From Mycolicibacterium sediminis (GTDB lineage Bacteria > Actinomycetota > Actinomycetes > Mycobacteriales > Mycobacteriaceae): a stretch of 64,000 bases of DNA. The stretch is taken from NCBI RefSeq assembly GCF_010731735.1, contig NZ_AP022588.1, positions 868,001-932,000 on the forward strand. Reading direction: 5' to 3'. Of the stretch, positions 17,471-25,847 are shown piece by piece (the first letter of the stretch is position 1; each line of letters starts with the position of its first letter). The translations under genes were made by a program, and so were the position numbers. Under the pieces are notes generated by a model, which saw only the letters and a list, made by a program, of their open reading frames with translations, searched no databases and was not told the origin of the DNA.

Positions 17471-17496
17471 CGTTTCGCGTGCCCGCGGCGGGGTAT
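17471..17496 (+). promoter_or_regulatory. SigF-type promoter
   Basis: CGTTT (17471-17475), a 15-nt spacer and GGGTAT (17491-17496) form a near-consensus SigF promoter. The expected transcript has a leader of about 29 nt that includes the ribosome binding site AGGAG before the ATG at 17532. Confidence 0.6.
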
Positions 17497-17531
17497 CGGC
17501 GGAACATCCGCAACCTCACCTAGGAGATCTC

Positions 17532-18080
17532 ATGGCACGCGCAACACTCGTCCACCAGATGCACGACCTCGGCCTGGCCGCCTGGTTCGGCGGCACCCTG
17601 GCCAACGCGGTGGCCCTCAACCCCGCCGCGTCCGCCGCGGGCGACGCCGCCAGCGTCGGCGCCGTCACGAACGACGCCTGGGATCGCTGGACGCCGGTCA
17701 ACGCCGCTGCGATCGGCGTGCACCTGATCGGAGCGGCGGGCCTGGTCAAGCACGACATGGGTCGCGCCAAGGTGCAGCAGGGCGTGCCGTCGATGGCCGT
17801 CACCAAGACCGCGCTCACCCTCGTCGCACTGGGTGTCACCGGGTACAGCCGAATCCTCGGCCGCAGGGTCTCGGACCACCGCGCGGTGCCTGCGGCCGAC
17901 GGCACCACGCCCACCTCGACCACGCCGCCCGAGGTCGCGGCCGCTCAGCGGCAGTTGAAGCTGCTGCAGTGGGTGGTGCCCGCGACGACCGGCGCACTGG
18001 TCGCGATCGGCGCCTTCGCCGCGGAGCAGTACCGGCCCGAGGAGGTCGGCAGGGGCGCGCTGCAGCGTCTGCTGGCCTGA
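17532..18080 (+). CDS. Conserved membrane protein of unknown function
   Basis: A 182-residue protein with about four hydrophobic segments: LGLAAWFGGTLANAVAL, AAAIGVHLIGAAGLV, TALTLVALGVTGY and VVPATTGALVAIGAFA. The second half carries a Pro/Thr-rich cytoplasmic or exported loop (PAADGTTPTSTTPPE). I do not recognise a named family. TAGGAG lies seven bases before the ATG, and a SigF-type promoter precedes it, so it may belong to a general stress regulon (inference). It is convergent with ndh, 22 bp away. Confidence 0.75.
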   Translation: MARATLVHQMHDLGLAAWFGGTLANAVALNPAASAAGDAASVGAVTNDAWDRWTPVNAAAIGVHLIGAAGLVKHDMGRAKVQQGVPSMAVTKTALTLVALGVTGYSRILGRRVSDHRAVPAADGTTPTSTTPPEVAAAQRQLKLLQWVVPATTGALVAIGAFAAEQYRPEEVGRGALQRLLA

Positions 18081-18102
18081 CTCGTGGACGCGCTGCCGGG
18101 CA

Positions 18103-19476
18103 TCACCCGGCGGCGCGTTCCTCGATGCCCGCCTGCTCGGCGACCTCGGCCAGCGTCTCCAAACGTGTTCTCGCATAGGCCTGTTGCTCGGTGATCGCCA
18201 GTTGTCCGCGGCTGTGACCGATGAACGTGCCCGTCCAGGCCAGCAGGGTCGCGACCTTCGAACTGAACCCGACGAGCAGCGCCAGGTGCAGTCCCAGCCA
18301 CGCGAGCCAGCCGAGGAATCCGCCGAACTCGATCGGCCCGATCTTGGCCACCGCGTTGTACTTCGACACCGTCGCCATCGAGCCCTTGTCGAAGTACGAG
18401 AAGGGTTTGCGCGCAGCAGGATCGGCGCCCTTCAGCTCGCGCCTGACGTTCTTCGTCACGTACTTCGCACCCTGGATCGCGCCCTGCGCCATGCCGGGAA
18501 CGCCCGGGACGGCTGCCATGTCGCCGATGACGAACACGTTCGGGTGGCCGGGGATCGACAGATCGGGCAGCACCTGCACGCGGCCGGCACGGTCGAGTTC
18601 GACGCCGGACTGCTCGGCGAGGTCGCGGCCCAGTGGGCTCGCCGCGACCCCGGCGGACCACACCTTGCACGCCGACTCGATGCGCCGGACCGAACCGTCG
18701 GAGTCCTTGACGGTCAAGCCGTTCCGGTCGACGTCGGTCACCATCGCGTTGAGCTGGATCTCGACGCCCAGCTTCTCGAGCCGGGCGCGCGCCTTGTTGC
18801 CGAGGTTCTCGCCCATCGGCGGCAGGACGGCGGGCGCGGCGTCGAGCAGGATGACCCGCGCCTCCGTGGGGTCGATGAGCCGGAAGCTGCCCTGCAGGGT
18901 CTCGTCGGCGAGTTCGGCGATCTGCCCGGCCATCTCGACGCCCGTCGGCCCGGCGCCGACGACGGTGAAGGTGAGGAGCTTCTGGCGGCGTTCCCGGTCA
19001 CTGGACCGCTCCGCCTGCTCGAACGCGCCCAGGATGCGGCCGCGCAGTTCCAGCGCGTCGTCGATGGTCTTCATGCCGGGCGCGTGCAGGGCGAAGTGGT
19101 CGTTGCCGAAGTACGACTGGCCGGCCCCGGCCGCGACGACCAGCGTGTCGAACGGCGTCTCGTAGACGTGGCCGAGCAACTCCGACACGACCACCTTGCG
19201 GGTGAGGTCGATGCGGGTGACGTCGCCCAGCAGGACCTGGGCGTTGCGTTGCTTGCGCAGGATCATCCGGGTGGCCGGGGCGATCTCGCCCTCGGAGATG
19301 ATGCCCGTCGCCACCTGGTAGAGCAGCGGCTGGAACAGGTGGTGGGTGGTGCGGGCGATCATCTTGACGTCGACGTCGGCCCGCTTGAATCCCTTGACCG
19401 CGTTCAGCCCGCCGAAGCCCGAGCCGATGACGACGACCTGGTGCCTCCGCTGCGCTGGGTGTGGGGCGACACTCAT
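18103..19476 (-). CDS. ndh: Type II NADH dehydrogenase
   Basis: A 457-residue NDH-2. The FAD-binding motif VVIGSGFGG (15-23) is followed by the quinone-side segment HHLFQPLLYQVATGI and the NADH motif VVGAGPTGVEMAG. Hydrophobic stretches near the C-terminus (GGFLGWLAWLGLHLALLVGF) anchor it to the membrane. It transfers electrons from NADH to menaquinone without pumping protons and is the main NADH oxidase in mycobacteria. The ATG at 19476 has AAGGAG seven bases upstream; an in-frame start 24 bp earlier lacks one. It lies downstream of cutinase copy 2 on the same strand, 53 bp apart. Confidence 0.93.
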   Translation of the reverse strand: MSVAPHPAQRRHQVVVIGSGFGGLNAVKGFKRADVDVKMIARTTHHLFQPLLYQVATGIISEGEIAPATRMILRKQRNAQVLLGDVTRIDLTRKVVVSELLGHVYETPFDTLVVAAGAGQSYFGNDHFALHAPGMKTIDDALELRGRILGAFEQAERSSDRERRQKLLTFTVVGAGPTGVEMAGQIAELADETLQGSFRLIDPTEARVILLDAAPAVLPPMGENLGNKARARLEKLGVEIQLNAMVTDVDRNGLTVKDSDGSVRRIESACKVWSAGVAASPLGRDLAEQSGVELDRAGRVQVLPDLSIPGHPNVFVIGDMAAVPGVPGMAQGAIQGAKYVTKNVRRELKGADPAARKPFSYFDKGSMATVSKYNAVAKIGPIEFGGFLGWLAWLGLHLALLVGFSSKVATLLAWTGTFIGHSRGQLAITEQQAYARTRLETLAEVAEQAGIEERAAG

Positions 19477-19529
19477 CCGGGACTCCTTCACGACGGCCAT
19501 GCGCGTGAGTTACCCCGGATGTGGGCGAC

Positions 19530-20363
19530 TTACTCGGCCGGGACGGTGGACGCGGGGACCGCGCTGCTGACCAGCTGGTAGAGCGGGGAACCCCAGGCGT
19601 GCGGCCCGCTGGCCGCCGGTGCGTAGGACGTGTGGATGGCCAGCGCCGCGGGGGCGAGTTCGTCGGCGTCCGGGTCGTAGTCGCACACCGGGTCACCGAC
19701 GTCGCACACGCTGATGGTGCGGGCGCCCATCGCGGGCGGCAGCGGCGAGGTGTCAGTGGAGGCGAGGAACGAGTGCTCCTGCGCGACGCCCTTGCCGATC
19801 CCCGGCGTCACCGCGGTCGAACCGAGGTTGATCGTGGTGTCGACGGGCAGCCGGTCGCCGTCGGCGACCAGCAGGGCCGCCACGACGTTCGGGTAGTCGT
19901 CGGCGACGTCGTACAGGTTGCGGTGTATCACCATCGCGCCCTGCGAGTAGCCGGCGAGCACAACCATGGTGTCGGGGCAGCGCGCGGTGAACGCCTCGAG
20001 CTGCTCGGCCGTCGCGTCGGCGCCGACCTTCACGCTGTCCATGAAGCCCATCCAGCCGCCGATGCCGCCCTCCAGCGGGACGGGCGCGGCGGGATACTGC
20101 ACGGCCTCGGCGGTGATGGTCCGTCCGCTCGCGGCGAGTTCCGAGCTGAGCTGCAGGTAGGACTGGTAGACGACACCACCCATGCCGCCGTTCTGGGTCA
20201 GGCCGGCGCCATCGCGCTGGCCCGAGCCCGCGGCACCCATCCAGTGGTAGTCGGCGCAACCGGGCACCGCCGCGGCGGTCCCGGCGGTCGACAGCCCGGC
20301 TGCTGCGACGGCGGCGACCACGGCGGTCAGCCCCAGAAGACGGGTGTTCAGACGACGGCTCAC
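19530..20363 (-). CDS. Cutinase-family secreted hydrolase (copy 2)
   Basis: A 277-residue secreted protein with a signal peptide of about 32 residues (LLGLTAVVAAVAAAG, then GTAAAV). The nucleophile is S140 in AGYSQGA, with D224 (CDVGDPVC) and H244 (AIHTSY). It is more diverged than the other two cutinases: long inserts occur before the nucleophile (GGIGGWMGFMDS) and after it (NPNVVAALLVADG-like region). Such proteins act on lipid esters in or outside the envelope. It is followed by ndh and preceded by a Nudix gene on the same strand. Confidence 0.87.
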   Translation of the reverse strand: MSRRLNTRLLGLTAVVAAVAAAGLSTAGTAAAVPGCADYHWMGAAGSGQRDGAGLTQNGGMGGVVYQSYLQLSSELAASGRTITAEAVQYPAAPVPLEGGIGGWMGFMDSVKVGADATAEQLEAFTARCPDTMVVLAGYSQGAMVIHRNLYDVADDYPNVVAALLVADGDRLPVDTTINLGSTAVTPGIGKGVAQEHSFLASTDTSPLPPAMGARTISVCDVGDPVCDYDPDADELAPAALAIHTSYAPAASGPHAWGSPLYQLVSSAVPASTVPAE

Positions 20364-20444
20364 AGTAGGTTCCCTCCAACCCCGCGCGGACGGTCCACGT
20401 GTCCGACGCTTCAGCTGGTACTTCGCCCGCAGACGCCTCCGGCG

Positions 20445-21161
20445 TTACTTCCAGGCGAACACCGGCTGCTCGAGCTGGTCGACGGGGTCGTCGCGGCCCT
20501 CGAGGCACAGCCACCGCAGCTGCAGCAGGACGGCGCCGGTCGGTGCGTGGATCAGGTCGTTGCCGAGCGGGATCTGCACGACGGGCAGGGCGCTCTCGGG
20601 GATGGCGATGAACCGCGGGGAGTCCTCGCGTTGCAGCTGGTGCAGGCCTATCCGGTAGACCGCGACCACCTCGTCGGGAGAGGGCCGCGGGTCGAGCCGC
20701 CCGCCACCCCAGGCGACCACCGGCGTGATGACGTAGCCCGACCGGGTCGGGTAGTCGTCGAGCAGGCCGAGGACGGCCGACTCGGGCAGCGTGACGCCGA
20801 CCTCCTCCTCGAGTTCGCGCAGCGCGGCGACCTCGACGGTCTCCCCGGGGTCCAGCCGGCCGCCCGGCAGCGCCCACTGCGCGGAGTGCGAACTGAGGCG
20901 CGACGCGCGCCGGCACAGCAGGAACGCCGCACCGCCGGACACCCCGACCATCCGCCCGTCCAGGCCCGCCTCCATCGGCCGGCCCGCGATCCAGTCGTCG
21001 ACCGGCGCGGGGTCGACGCGGTCCTCGCCCTCCTGCGAGTCGACGAGGACCACCGCGACGGCGGCGTGCCGCTTCGTGGGATCGGTCACCACGCGGCGGC
21101 GGTGGCCCGCCAGGTTGTCCCGGATCCGGTCGCGCAGCGCGTCGTCGTAGCTGATCGTCAC
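20445..21161 (-). CDS. Nudix hydrolase
   Basis: A 238-residue protein with a complete Nudix box at residues 101-123 (GRLDPGETVEVAALRELEEE plus VGV), giving the Mg-binding REXXEE core. Nudix enzymes cleave nucleoside diphosphates linked to another moiety, such as CoA, NADH or damaged nucleotides. The flanking LLCRRASRLSSHSAQWALPG region is reminiscent of CoA-pyrophosphatase-type members, but the assignment is open. Its start lies 19 bp after the end of the DUF4383-like gene on the same strand. Confidence 0.88.
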   Translation of the reverse strand: MTISYDDALRDRIRDNLAGHRRRVVTDPTKRHAAVAVVLVDSQEGEDRVDPAPVDDWIAGRPMEAGLDGRMVGVSGGAAFLLCRRASRLSSHSAQWALPGGRLDPGETVEVAALRELEEEVGVTLPESAVLGLLDDYPTRSGYVITPVVAWGGGRLDPRPSPDEVVAVYRIGLHQLQREDSPRFIAIPESALPVVQIPLGNDLIHAPTGAVLLQLRWLCLEGRDDPVDQLEQPVFAWK

Positions 21162-21180
21162 CGCTCGACCATAGGCAGGA

Positions 21181-21660
21181 TCAGGTGTGGCGGACGTCCC
21201 GAGGGGCGTCGACGCGACCGAGCACGATGCCCAGCGCCAGCATCCCCACGGCCAGACCGAGGTGCAGCCAGTTGTCGGCGGTGTTCACGGGGACGAAGCT
21301 CGCCGACGAGTCGTGGTCGATCACGAGGCCGTAGACGAACAGCACCGCGTACACGATGCCGCCACCCACCAGGTACCAGCGGGCCGCCCTGAACGTGCCG
21401 GACAGCGCGAGACCCACGACTCCGAAGAGGAGGTGCACGGCGTTGTGCAGACCCGACACGTTGAACAGGCCGAGCAGCTTGGCCTCGGAGTGGTGGCCGG
21501 CGAACGTCATCGTGTCGTAGTCGGTGGTGACGCCCGGGATGAAGCCGAGGATGCCGACGAGCAGGAAGACCGCCCCGACCGCGATGGCGGCCCACTGGAC
21601 GGCGGAGCGGCCCGACGTCGGTGCCGCAGCGGGTGATCCTTGAGTTCCTGGAGTTGCCAT
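21181..21660 (-). CDS. DUF4383-like small membrane protein
   Basis: A 159-residue protein with four hydrophobic segments (AAIAVGAVFLLVGILGFI, NAVHLLFGVVGLALSG, YLVGGGIVYAVLFVYGLVI, WLHLGLAVGMLALGIVLG). The stretch GLFNVSGLHNAVHLLFG is characteristic of the DUF4383 family, whose function is unknown. The ATG at 21660 was chosen for the compact N-terminus; in-frame starts at 21672 and 21693 exist and none has a clear ribosome binding site. It is divergent from the small acidic protein gene at 21747. Confidence 0.75.
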   Translation of the reverse strand: MATPGTQGSPAAAPTSGRSAVQWAAIAVGAVFLLVGILGFIPGVTTDYDTMTFAGHHSEAKLLGLFNVSGLHNAVHLLFGVVGLALSGTFRAARWYLVGGGIVYAVLFVYGLVIDHDSSASFVPVNTADNWLHLGLAVGMLALGIVLGRVDAPRDVRHT

Positions 21661-21711
21661 GCGGCGCCACATATCCGGCCGACGGGCGTCCAAACACGAC
21701 GTTCGCTGTGT

Positions 21712-21737
21712 GGATACTGTGAGCCGGAACCGGGTAG
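21712..21737 (+). promoter_or_regulatory. SigF-like promoter candidate
   Basis: GGATA (21712-21716), a 15-nt spacer and GGGTAG (21732-21737) resemble a SigF promoter with a weak -35. The -10 ends 9 nt before the ATG at 21747, the same geometry as at 2237/2247. Confidence 0.4.
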
Positions 21738-21746
21738 AGCTGATCG

Positions 21747-21872
21747 ATGACCAATCCCGAACAGCACGAGAACGATTCGGAGTCCGAGGACGGCCAGCCG
21801 CTGGAGGTGCCGCCCGCCGCCCCCGCCTACGGAACGCCGCCGCCGGAGGGCATCCCCGACGCCGACGACTAG
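21747..21872 (+). CDS. Small acidic, proline-rich protein (41 aa)
   Basis: A 41-codon frame beginning MTNPEQHENDSESEDG and ending EGIPDADD. It is strongly acidic and proline-rich (VPPAAPAYGTPPPEG), has no hydrophobic segment and is probably disordered. I do not recognise it. Support for it being a gene comes from the GGGTAG box exactly 9 nt before the ATG and from the large hairpin beginning 12 bp after the stop, which would act as terminator. Residue bias could also arise by chance in GC-rich DNA, so confidence is limited. Confidence 0.5.
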   Translation: MTNPEQHENDSESEDGQPLEVPPAAPAYGTPPPEGIPDADD

Positions 21873-21883
21873 CCTTCCGGGCT

Positions 21884-21940
21884 CGAGTGGCCAGTTACGT
21901 GGCGCAATCGTCTGACAACCGCGCCGTAAGTGGCCACTCG
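21884..21940. terminator. Long hairpin, CGAGTG family (element A)
   Basis: Arms at 21884-21905 (CGAGTGGCCAGTTACG...) and 21921-21940 pair over about 20 bp with one mismatch and a 2-nt bulge, with a 15-nt loop. It lies behind the 41-aa gene and before the renalase-like gene, and shares arm sequence with elements at 25782, 34168 and 62022. Confidence 0.65.
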
Positions 21941-21959
21941 CGTGCGTGACCGCGCTGAC

Positions 21960-21965
21960 TACCGT
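21960..21965 (+). promoter_or_regulatory. Leaderless -10 box TACCGT
   Basis: TACCGT ends exactly 6 nt before the ATG at 21972. The context CTACCGTGGTG is identical to that before the GTG at 36214, which suggests a shared promoter form giving leaderless mRNA. Confidence 0.45.
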
Positions 21966-21971
21966 GGTGCC

Positions 21972-22898
21972 ATGTCGCCACGCGTCGCCGTCATCGGTGC
22001 AGGACTGTCCGGCTCGGCCTGCGCCCGCGCGCTTCGCGACCACGGGATCACGGTCGATCTGATCGACCGAGGCCGTCGACCGGGCGGGCGGATGGCGTCG
22101 CCGCTCGTCCACGACCGCCGCGTGGACCTCGGCGCCGCCTACTTCACCGCCAAGGAACCGGAGTTCGTCGCCGTCGTCGATGACTGGGTCGGGGCCGGAC
22201 TCGCGAAGCCCTGGACCGACACGTTCGACGTCGTGTCACCCGACGGCCGCAGGACCACGTCCGGTCCGGTGCGGTACGCGGCACCCGGTGGGCTTCGATC
22301 GCTGGTCGAGCACTCCGTCACCGAGGACGTCCGCACCGCGGTCGAGATCGCCGACCTCCAGGACCTCGACCACGACGCCGTCGTCCTCGCCATGCCGGAT
22401 CCGCAGGCCGCGCGACTGGCCCCCGACGCCGCGGACTGGGTGACCTACGAACCCGTGATAGCGGTGGCCGCGGGCTGGGCCGATCGACGCTGGCCGATCA
22501 CCGACGCCGCGTTCGTCAACGACGACGCCGACGTCGGCTTCATCGCCGACGACGGCGCGCGACGCGGCGACGGCGCGGCGGTGCTCGTCGCCCACACGAC
22601 CGCGGACCGCGCACGTCGGCACCTCGATCAGCCCGACGGCGCCGTCGCACCGGTCCTGGACGCGCTGCGGCGCCTGCTCGACGTCACCGACGCGCCGGAG
22701 TGGACTCGTGCCCACCGGTGGACGTTCGCGAAACCCGTTGACACGCATGGTGACGAGCCGTTCGGACTGACGGATCACCAGGGGCGCCCGCTCGGACTGT
22801 GCGGCGACTCGTGGTGCCCGTCGGGAGCACCGCGCGTCGAGTCGGCGTGGCTGTCGGGCCACCGTCTCGGCGCCGCGCTGGCGGCCCGACTGGCCTGA
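21972..22898 (+). CDS. Renalase-like NAD(P)/FAD-dependent oxidoreductase
   Basis: A 308-residue flavoprotein. The FAD motif VAVIGAGLSGSACARAL starts at residue 5, followed by the family-typical RRPGGRMAS and DLGAAYFTAKEPEF stretches; the C-terminus has GLCGDSWCPSGAPRVESAWLSG, the usual FAD-contact end of renalase and amine-oxidase relatives. Bacterial renalases oxidise aberrant NAD(P)H isomers; that role is possible but not proved. The ATG at 21972 has a -10 box 6 nt upstream and no ribosome binding site, so a leaderless mRNA is likely. Confidence 0.85.
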   Translation: MSPRVAVIGAGLSGSACARALRDHGITVDLIDRGRRPGGRMASPLVHDRRVDLGAAYFTAKEPEFVAVVDDWVGAGLAKPWTDTFDVVSPDGRRTTSGPVRYAAPGGLRSLVEHSVTEDVRTAVEIADLQDLDHDAVVLAMPDPQAARLAPDAADWVTYEPVIAVAAGWADRRWPITDAAFVNDDADVGFIADDGARRGDGAAVLVAHTTADRARRHLDQPDGAVAPVLDALRRLLDVTDAPEWTRAHRWTFAKPVDTHGDEPFGLTDHQGRPLGLCGDSWCPSGAPRVESAWLSGHRLGAALAARLA

Positions 22899-23031
22899 GT
22901 CCTCCGTTCGGGGGACAGCCGGACCCACCGGTCCATCGTCCGTTCGGCGGATGCCAGAGGGGCCTCGCGCTCGACACGATCGATGTCAGCGCCCAGTCAG
23001 TCGGCGCGACGAGCGCACGACGGAGACACGA

Positions 23032-23193
23032 ATGGACGCCCTCATGATCAAGACCCTGCTCTGCGTGGTCGGACTACCGACCGCCGTACTGATCGTCTTC
23101 GGCCTCGCGCTGGAGGATGCCGACGTCACCGAGGGCCGGCCGTTCGTCGTCACGAGTTCGCAGAGCGACGCCGTCGAGGACCAGCGCCACTGA
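23032..23193 (+). CDS. Small single-pass membrane protein (53 aa)
   Basis: A 53-residue protein with one hydrophobic segment (TLLCVVGLPTAVLIVFGLAL) followed by an acidic-polar tail (EDADVTEGRPF). I do not recognise it. CGGAG lies about seven bases before the ATG. Upstream are two copies of TCCGTTCGGnGGA (22903 and 22939), also found before the lipoprotein gene at 54583. It is 46 bp from the helicase gene on the same strand and may be cotranscribed with it. Confidence 0.55.
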   Translation: MDALMIKTLLCVVGLPTAVLIVFGLALEDADVTEGRPFVVTSSQSDAVEDQRH

Positions 23194-23239
23194 CCTGAGG
23201 GCGGTGCGCGTCGGGCCGTCAGGCAGGCTGGTGACCGAC

Positions 23240-25771
23240 ATGACCGCCACCCCCCTGCTCGACGACGCCGGTGACCTGAGCGGCCTGCGTGCCGCGGGCG
23301 CCGACCCCGACGAGCTGTTCGCCACCTTCGCCGGTTGGGCGGAGGCGAACGGCACCACCCTCTACCCCGCGCAGGAGGAGGCGCTGATCGAGCTGGTGAG
23401 CGGGGCCAACGTGGTGCTGGCGACACCGACGGGCTCGGGCAAGTCGTTGGTGGCCACCGGCGCGCTGTACGCCGCGCTGGCGGCAGGCAGGCCCAGCTAC
23501 TACACCGCGCCGATCAAGGCCCTGGTCAGCGAGAAGTTCTTCGCCCTATGCGACGTGTTCGGCGCGGCCAACGTCGGCATGCTGACCGGCGACGCCTCGG
23601 TGAACTCCGACGCGCCGATCATCGCGTGCACCGCCGAGGTGCTGGCCAACATCGCGCTGCGCGAGGGGGCCGACGCCGACATCGGTCTCGTCGTGATGGA
23701 CGAGTTCCACTTCTACGGCGATCCCGACCGCGGCTGGGCGTGGCAGGTGCCGCTGCTGGAACTGCCGCGAGCCCAGTTCCTGCTGATGTCGGCGACGCTC
23801 GGCGACGTCACCTTCCTTCGCGACGACCTGACCCGGCGCACCGGCCGGACCACCGCGCTGGTGGCCAACGCCGAGCGTCCGGTCCCGCTGTACTTCTCCT
23901 ACGCCACGACGCCGATGCACGAGACCATCGGCGACCTGCTGGACACCAAGCAGGCGCCCATCTACGTCGTCCACTTCACCCAGGCGTCCGCGCTGGAGCG
24001 GGCGCAGGCCCTGATGAGCGTCAACGTCAGCACGAAGGACGAGAAGGCCGCCATCGCCGACCTGATCGGTGCATTCCGGTTCTCCTCGGCGTTCGGGACG
24101 ACGCTGTCGCGGCTGGTGCGCCACGGCATCGGGGTGCACCACGCCGGCATGCTGCCGAAGTACCGGCGCCTGGTCGAGCAGCTGGCGCAGGCCGGGCTGC
24201 TCAAGGTCATCTGCGGCACCGACACCCTCGGCGTCGGCATCAACGTCCCCATCCGGACCGTCGTGTTCTCGGCGCTGTCGAAGTACGACGGCACCCGAAC
24301 CCGGCTGCTCAGCGCGCGCGAGTTCCACCAGATCGCGGGACGTGCGGGGCGCGCAGGATTCGACACCGCGGGGACGGTCGTCGTGCAGGCACCCGACCAC
24401 GAGGTGGAGAACCTCAAGCAGTTCGCCAAGGTCGCCGACGACCCGAAGAAGCGTCGGAAGCTTGTGCGGCGCAAGGTTCCCGAGGGCATGGTGCCGTGGA
24501 GCGAGTCGACCATGACGCGGCTCGTCGACGCCACACCGGAACCGCTGACCAGCAACATGCGAGTGTCGACGGCGATGATCCTGGACGTCGTCGACCGGCC
24601 GGGCGATCCCTTCGTCGCGATGCGACGGCTGCTCACCGAGAACCACGAGCCGCGCAGGCGCCAGCTGCAGCACGTGCGCGAGGCCGTCGGCATCGCCCGC
24701 TCGCTGCTGCAGGCCGGTGTGCTCGAGCGCGTCACCGAACCCTCCGGCCACAAGCGTTACCAGCTCACCGTCGACCTGCCGCCCGACTTCGCGCTCAACC
24801 AGCCGCTGTCGACGTTCGCGCTCGCCGCCGTCGACGTCCTGGATCCGGACTCGGACACGTATGCGCTGGACGTCGTCTCGGTGATCGAGGCGACGCTGGA
24901 GGACCCCCGCCAGATCCTCGCCGCACAGCTGAACAAGGCCAGGGGCGAGGCCGTCGCCGCGATGAAGGCCGAGGGCATCGAGTACGACGAGCGCATCGAA
25001 CTGCTCGACGACGTCACCTACCCCAAACCGCTCGACGAGCTGTTGGCGGCCACGTTCGAGATGTACCTGCAGAGCAACCCGTGGGCGGCGGACGCGCGGC
25101 TGTCGCCGAAGTCCATCGCGCGGGAGATGTGGGAGAAGGCGCTGACGTTCCGCGAGCTGATCAGCCTGTACGGGCTGACCCGCTCCGAGGGCGCAGTGCT
25201 GCGCTACCTGTCGGACGCGTTCAAGGCGCTGCGCTCCGGCGTACCGGCGTCCGCCCGGACCGAGGCCGTCACCGACGTCGTGGAGTGGCTGGGAGAGCTG
25301 GTGCGACAGGTGGATTCGAGCCTGCTCGACGAGTGGGAGCAGCTCACCAGTCCCGACCAGCCGCTGGACGCGCCGGTGACGGTGCCCGCCCGCCCGCGCC
25401 CGCTGACCGGCAACGAGCGCGCCTTCGCCGCGATGATCCGCAACGCGCTGTTCCGCCGCGTCGAACTGTTCGCGCGCGGCCGCTGGTACGACCTCGGCGA
25501 ACTCGACGGCGGCTCCGGCTGGACGGCCGAGCGCTGGCGCGACGTCGTCGACGCGTACTTCGACGAGCACGAGGACGTCGGGATCGGGGCCGATGCCCGC
25601 GGGCCCGGGTTGCTGATCATCGACAAGCAGCCCGGCGTGTGGCGGGTGCGGCAGATCCTCGACGACCCCGCAGGGGACAAGGACTGGGGCATCGACGTCG
25701 AGGTCGACCTCGAGGCGTCCGACGAGGAGGGCGCAGCGGTGCTGCGGGTCGTCGACGCGGGGCGTTCCTAG
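23240..25771 (+). CDS. DEAD/DEAH-box helicase with DUF3516 C-terminal region
   Basis: An 843-residue SF2 helicase related to the Ski2/HelY group. The Q-like region LYPAQEEAL precedes Walker A ATPTGSGKS (61-69); Walker B reads DEFH (154-157), motif III SAT is at 184-186, and motif VI QIAGRAGR is at 364-371. The last ~450 residues form the DUF3516-type helical region, which includes LRYLSDAFKALR. It probably unwinds RNA or structured nucleic acid with ATP. The ATG at 23240 was chosen; a GTG at 23231 would add three residues. A long hairpin follows the stop codon and separates it from the convergent AGCS gene. Confidence 0.9.
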   Translation: MTATPLLDDAGDLSGLRAAGADPDELFATFAGWAEANGTTLYPAQEEALIELVSGANVVLATPTGSGKSLVATGALYAALAAGRPSYYTAPIKALVSEKFFALCDVFGAANVGMLTGDASVNSDAPIIACTAEVLANIALREGADADIGLVVMDEFHFYGDPDRGWAWQVPLLELPRAQFLLMSATLGDVTFLRDDLTRRTGRTTALVANAERPVPLYFSYATTPMHETIGDLLDTKQAPIYVVHFTQASALERAQALMSVNVSTKDEKAAIADLIGAFRFSSAFGTTLSRLVRHGIGVHHAGMLPKYRRLVEQLAQAGLLKVICGTDTLGVGINVPIRTVVFSALSKYDGTRTRLLSAREFHQIAGRAGRAGFDTAGTVVVQAPDHEVENLKQFAKVADDPKKRRKLVRRKVPEGMVPWSESTMTRLVDATPEPLTSNMRVSTAMILDVVDRPGDPFVAMRRLLTENHEPRRRQLQHVREAVGIARSLLQAGVLERVTEPSGHKRYQLTVDLPPDFALNQPLSTFALAAVDVLDPDSDTYALDVVSVIEATLEDPRQILAAQLNKARGEAVAAMKAEGIEYDERIELLDDVTYPKPLDELLAATFEMYLQSNPWAADARLSPKSIAREMWEKALTFRELISLYGLTRSEGAVLRYLSDAFKALRSGVPASARTEAVTDVVEWLGELVRQVDSSLLDEWEQLTSPDQPLDAPVTVPARPRPLTGNERAFAAMIRNALFRRVELFARGRWYDLGELDGGSGWTAERWRDVVDAYFDEHEDVGIGADARGPGLLIIDKQPGVWRVRQILDDPAGDKDWGIDVEVDLEASDEEGAAVLRVVDAGRS

Positions 25772-25781
25772 TCACGCCGGC

Positions 25782-25846
25782 CGCCGCGAGTGTCCACTTA
25801 TGCCACGCCACACGCCGTTTCGCGTGACGTAACTGCACACTCGGCG
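25782..25846. terminator. Long hairpin between convergent genes, CGAGTG family (element B)
   Basis: Arms at 25782-25808 (CGCCGCGAGTGTCCACTTA...) and 25821-25846 (...TAACTGCACACTCGGCG) pair imperfectly over about 25 bp around a 12-nt loop. It fills the 76 bp between the helicase stop and the AGCS stop, so it can end transcription from both sides. Confidence 0.65.
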
Positions 25847-25847
25847 A

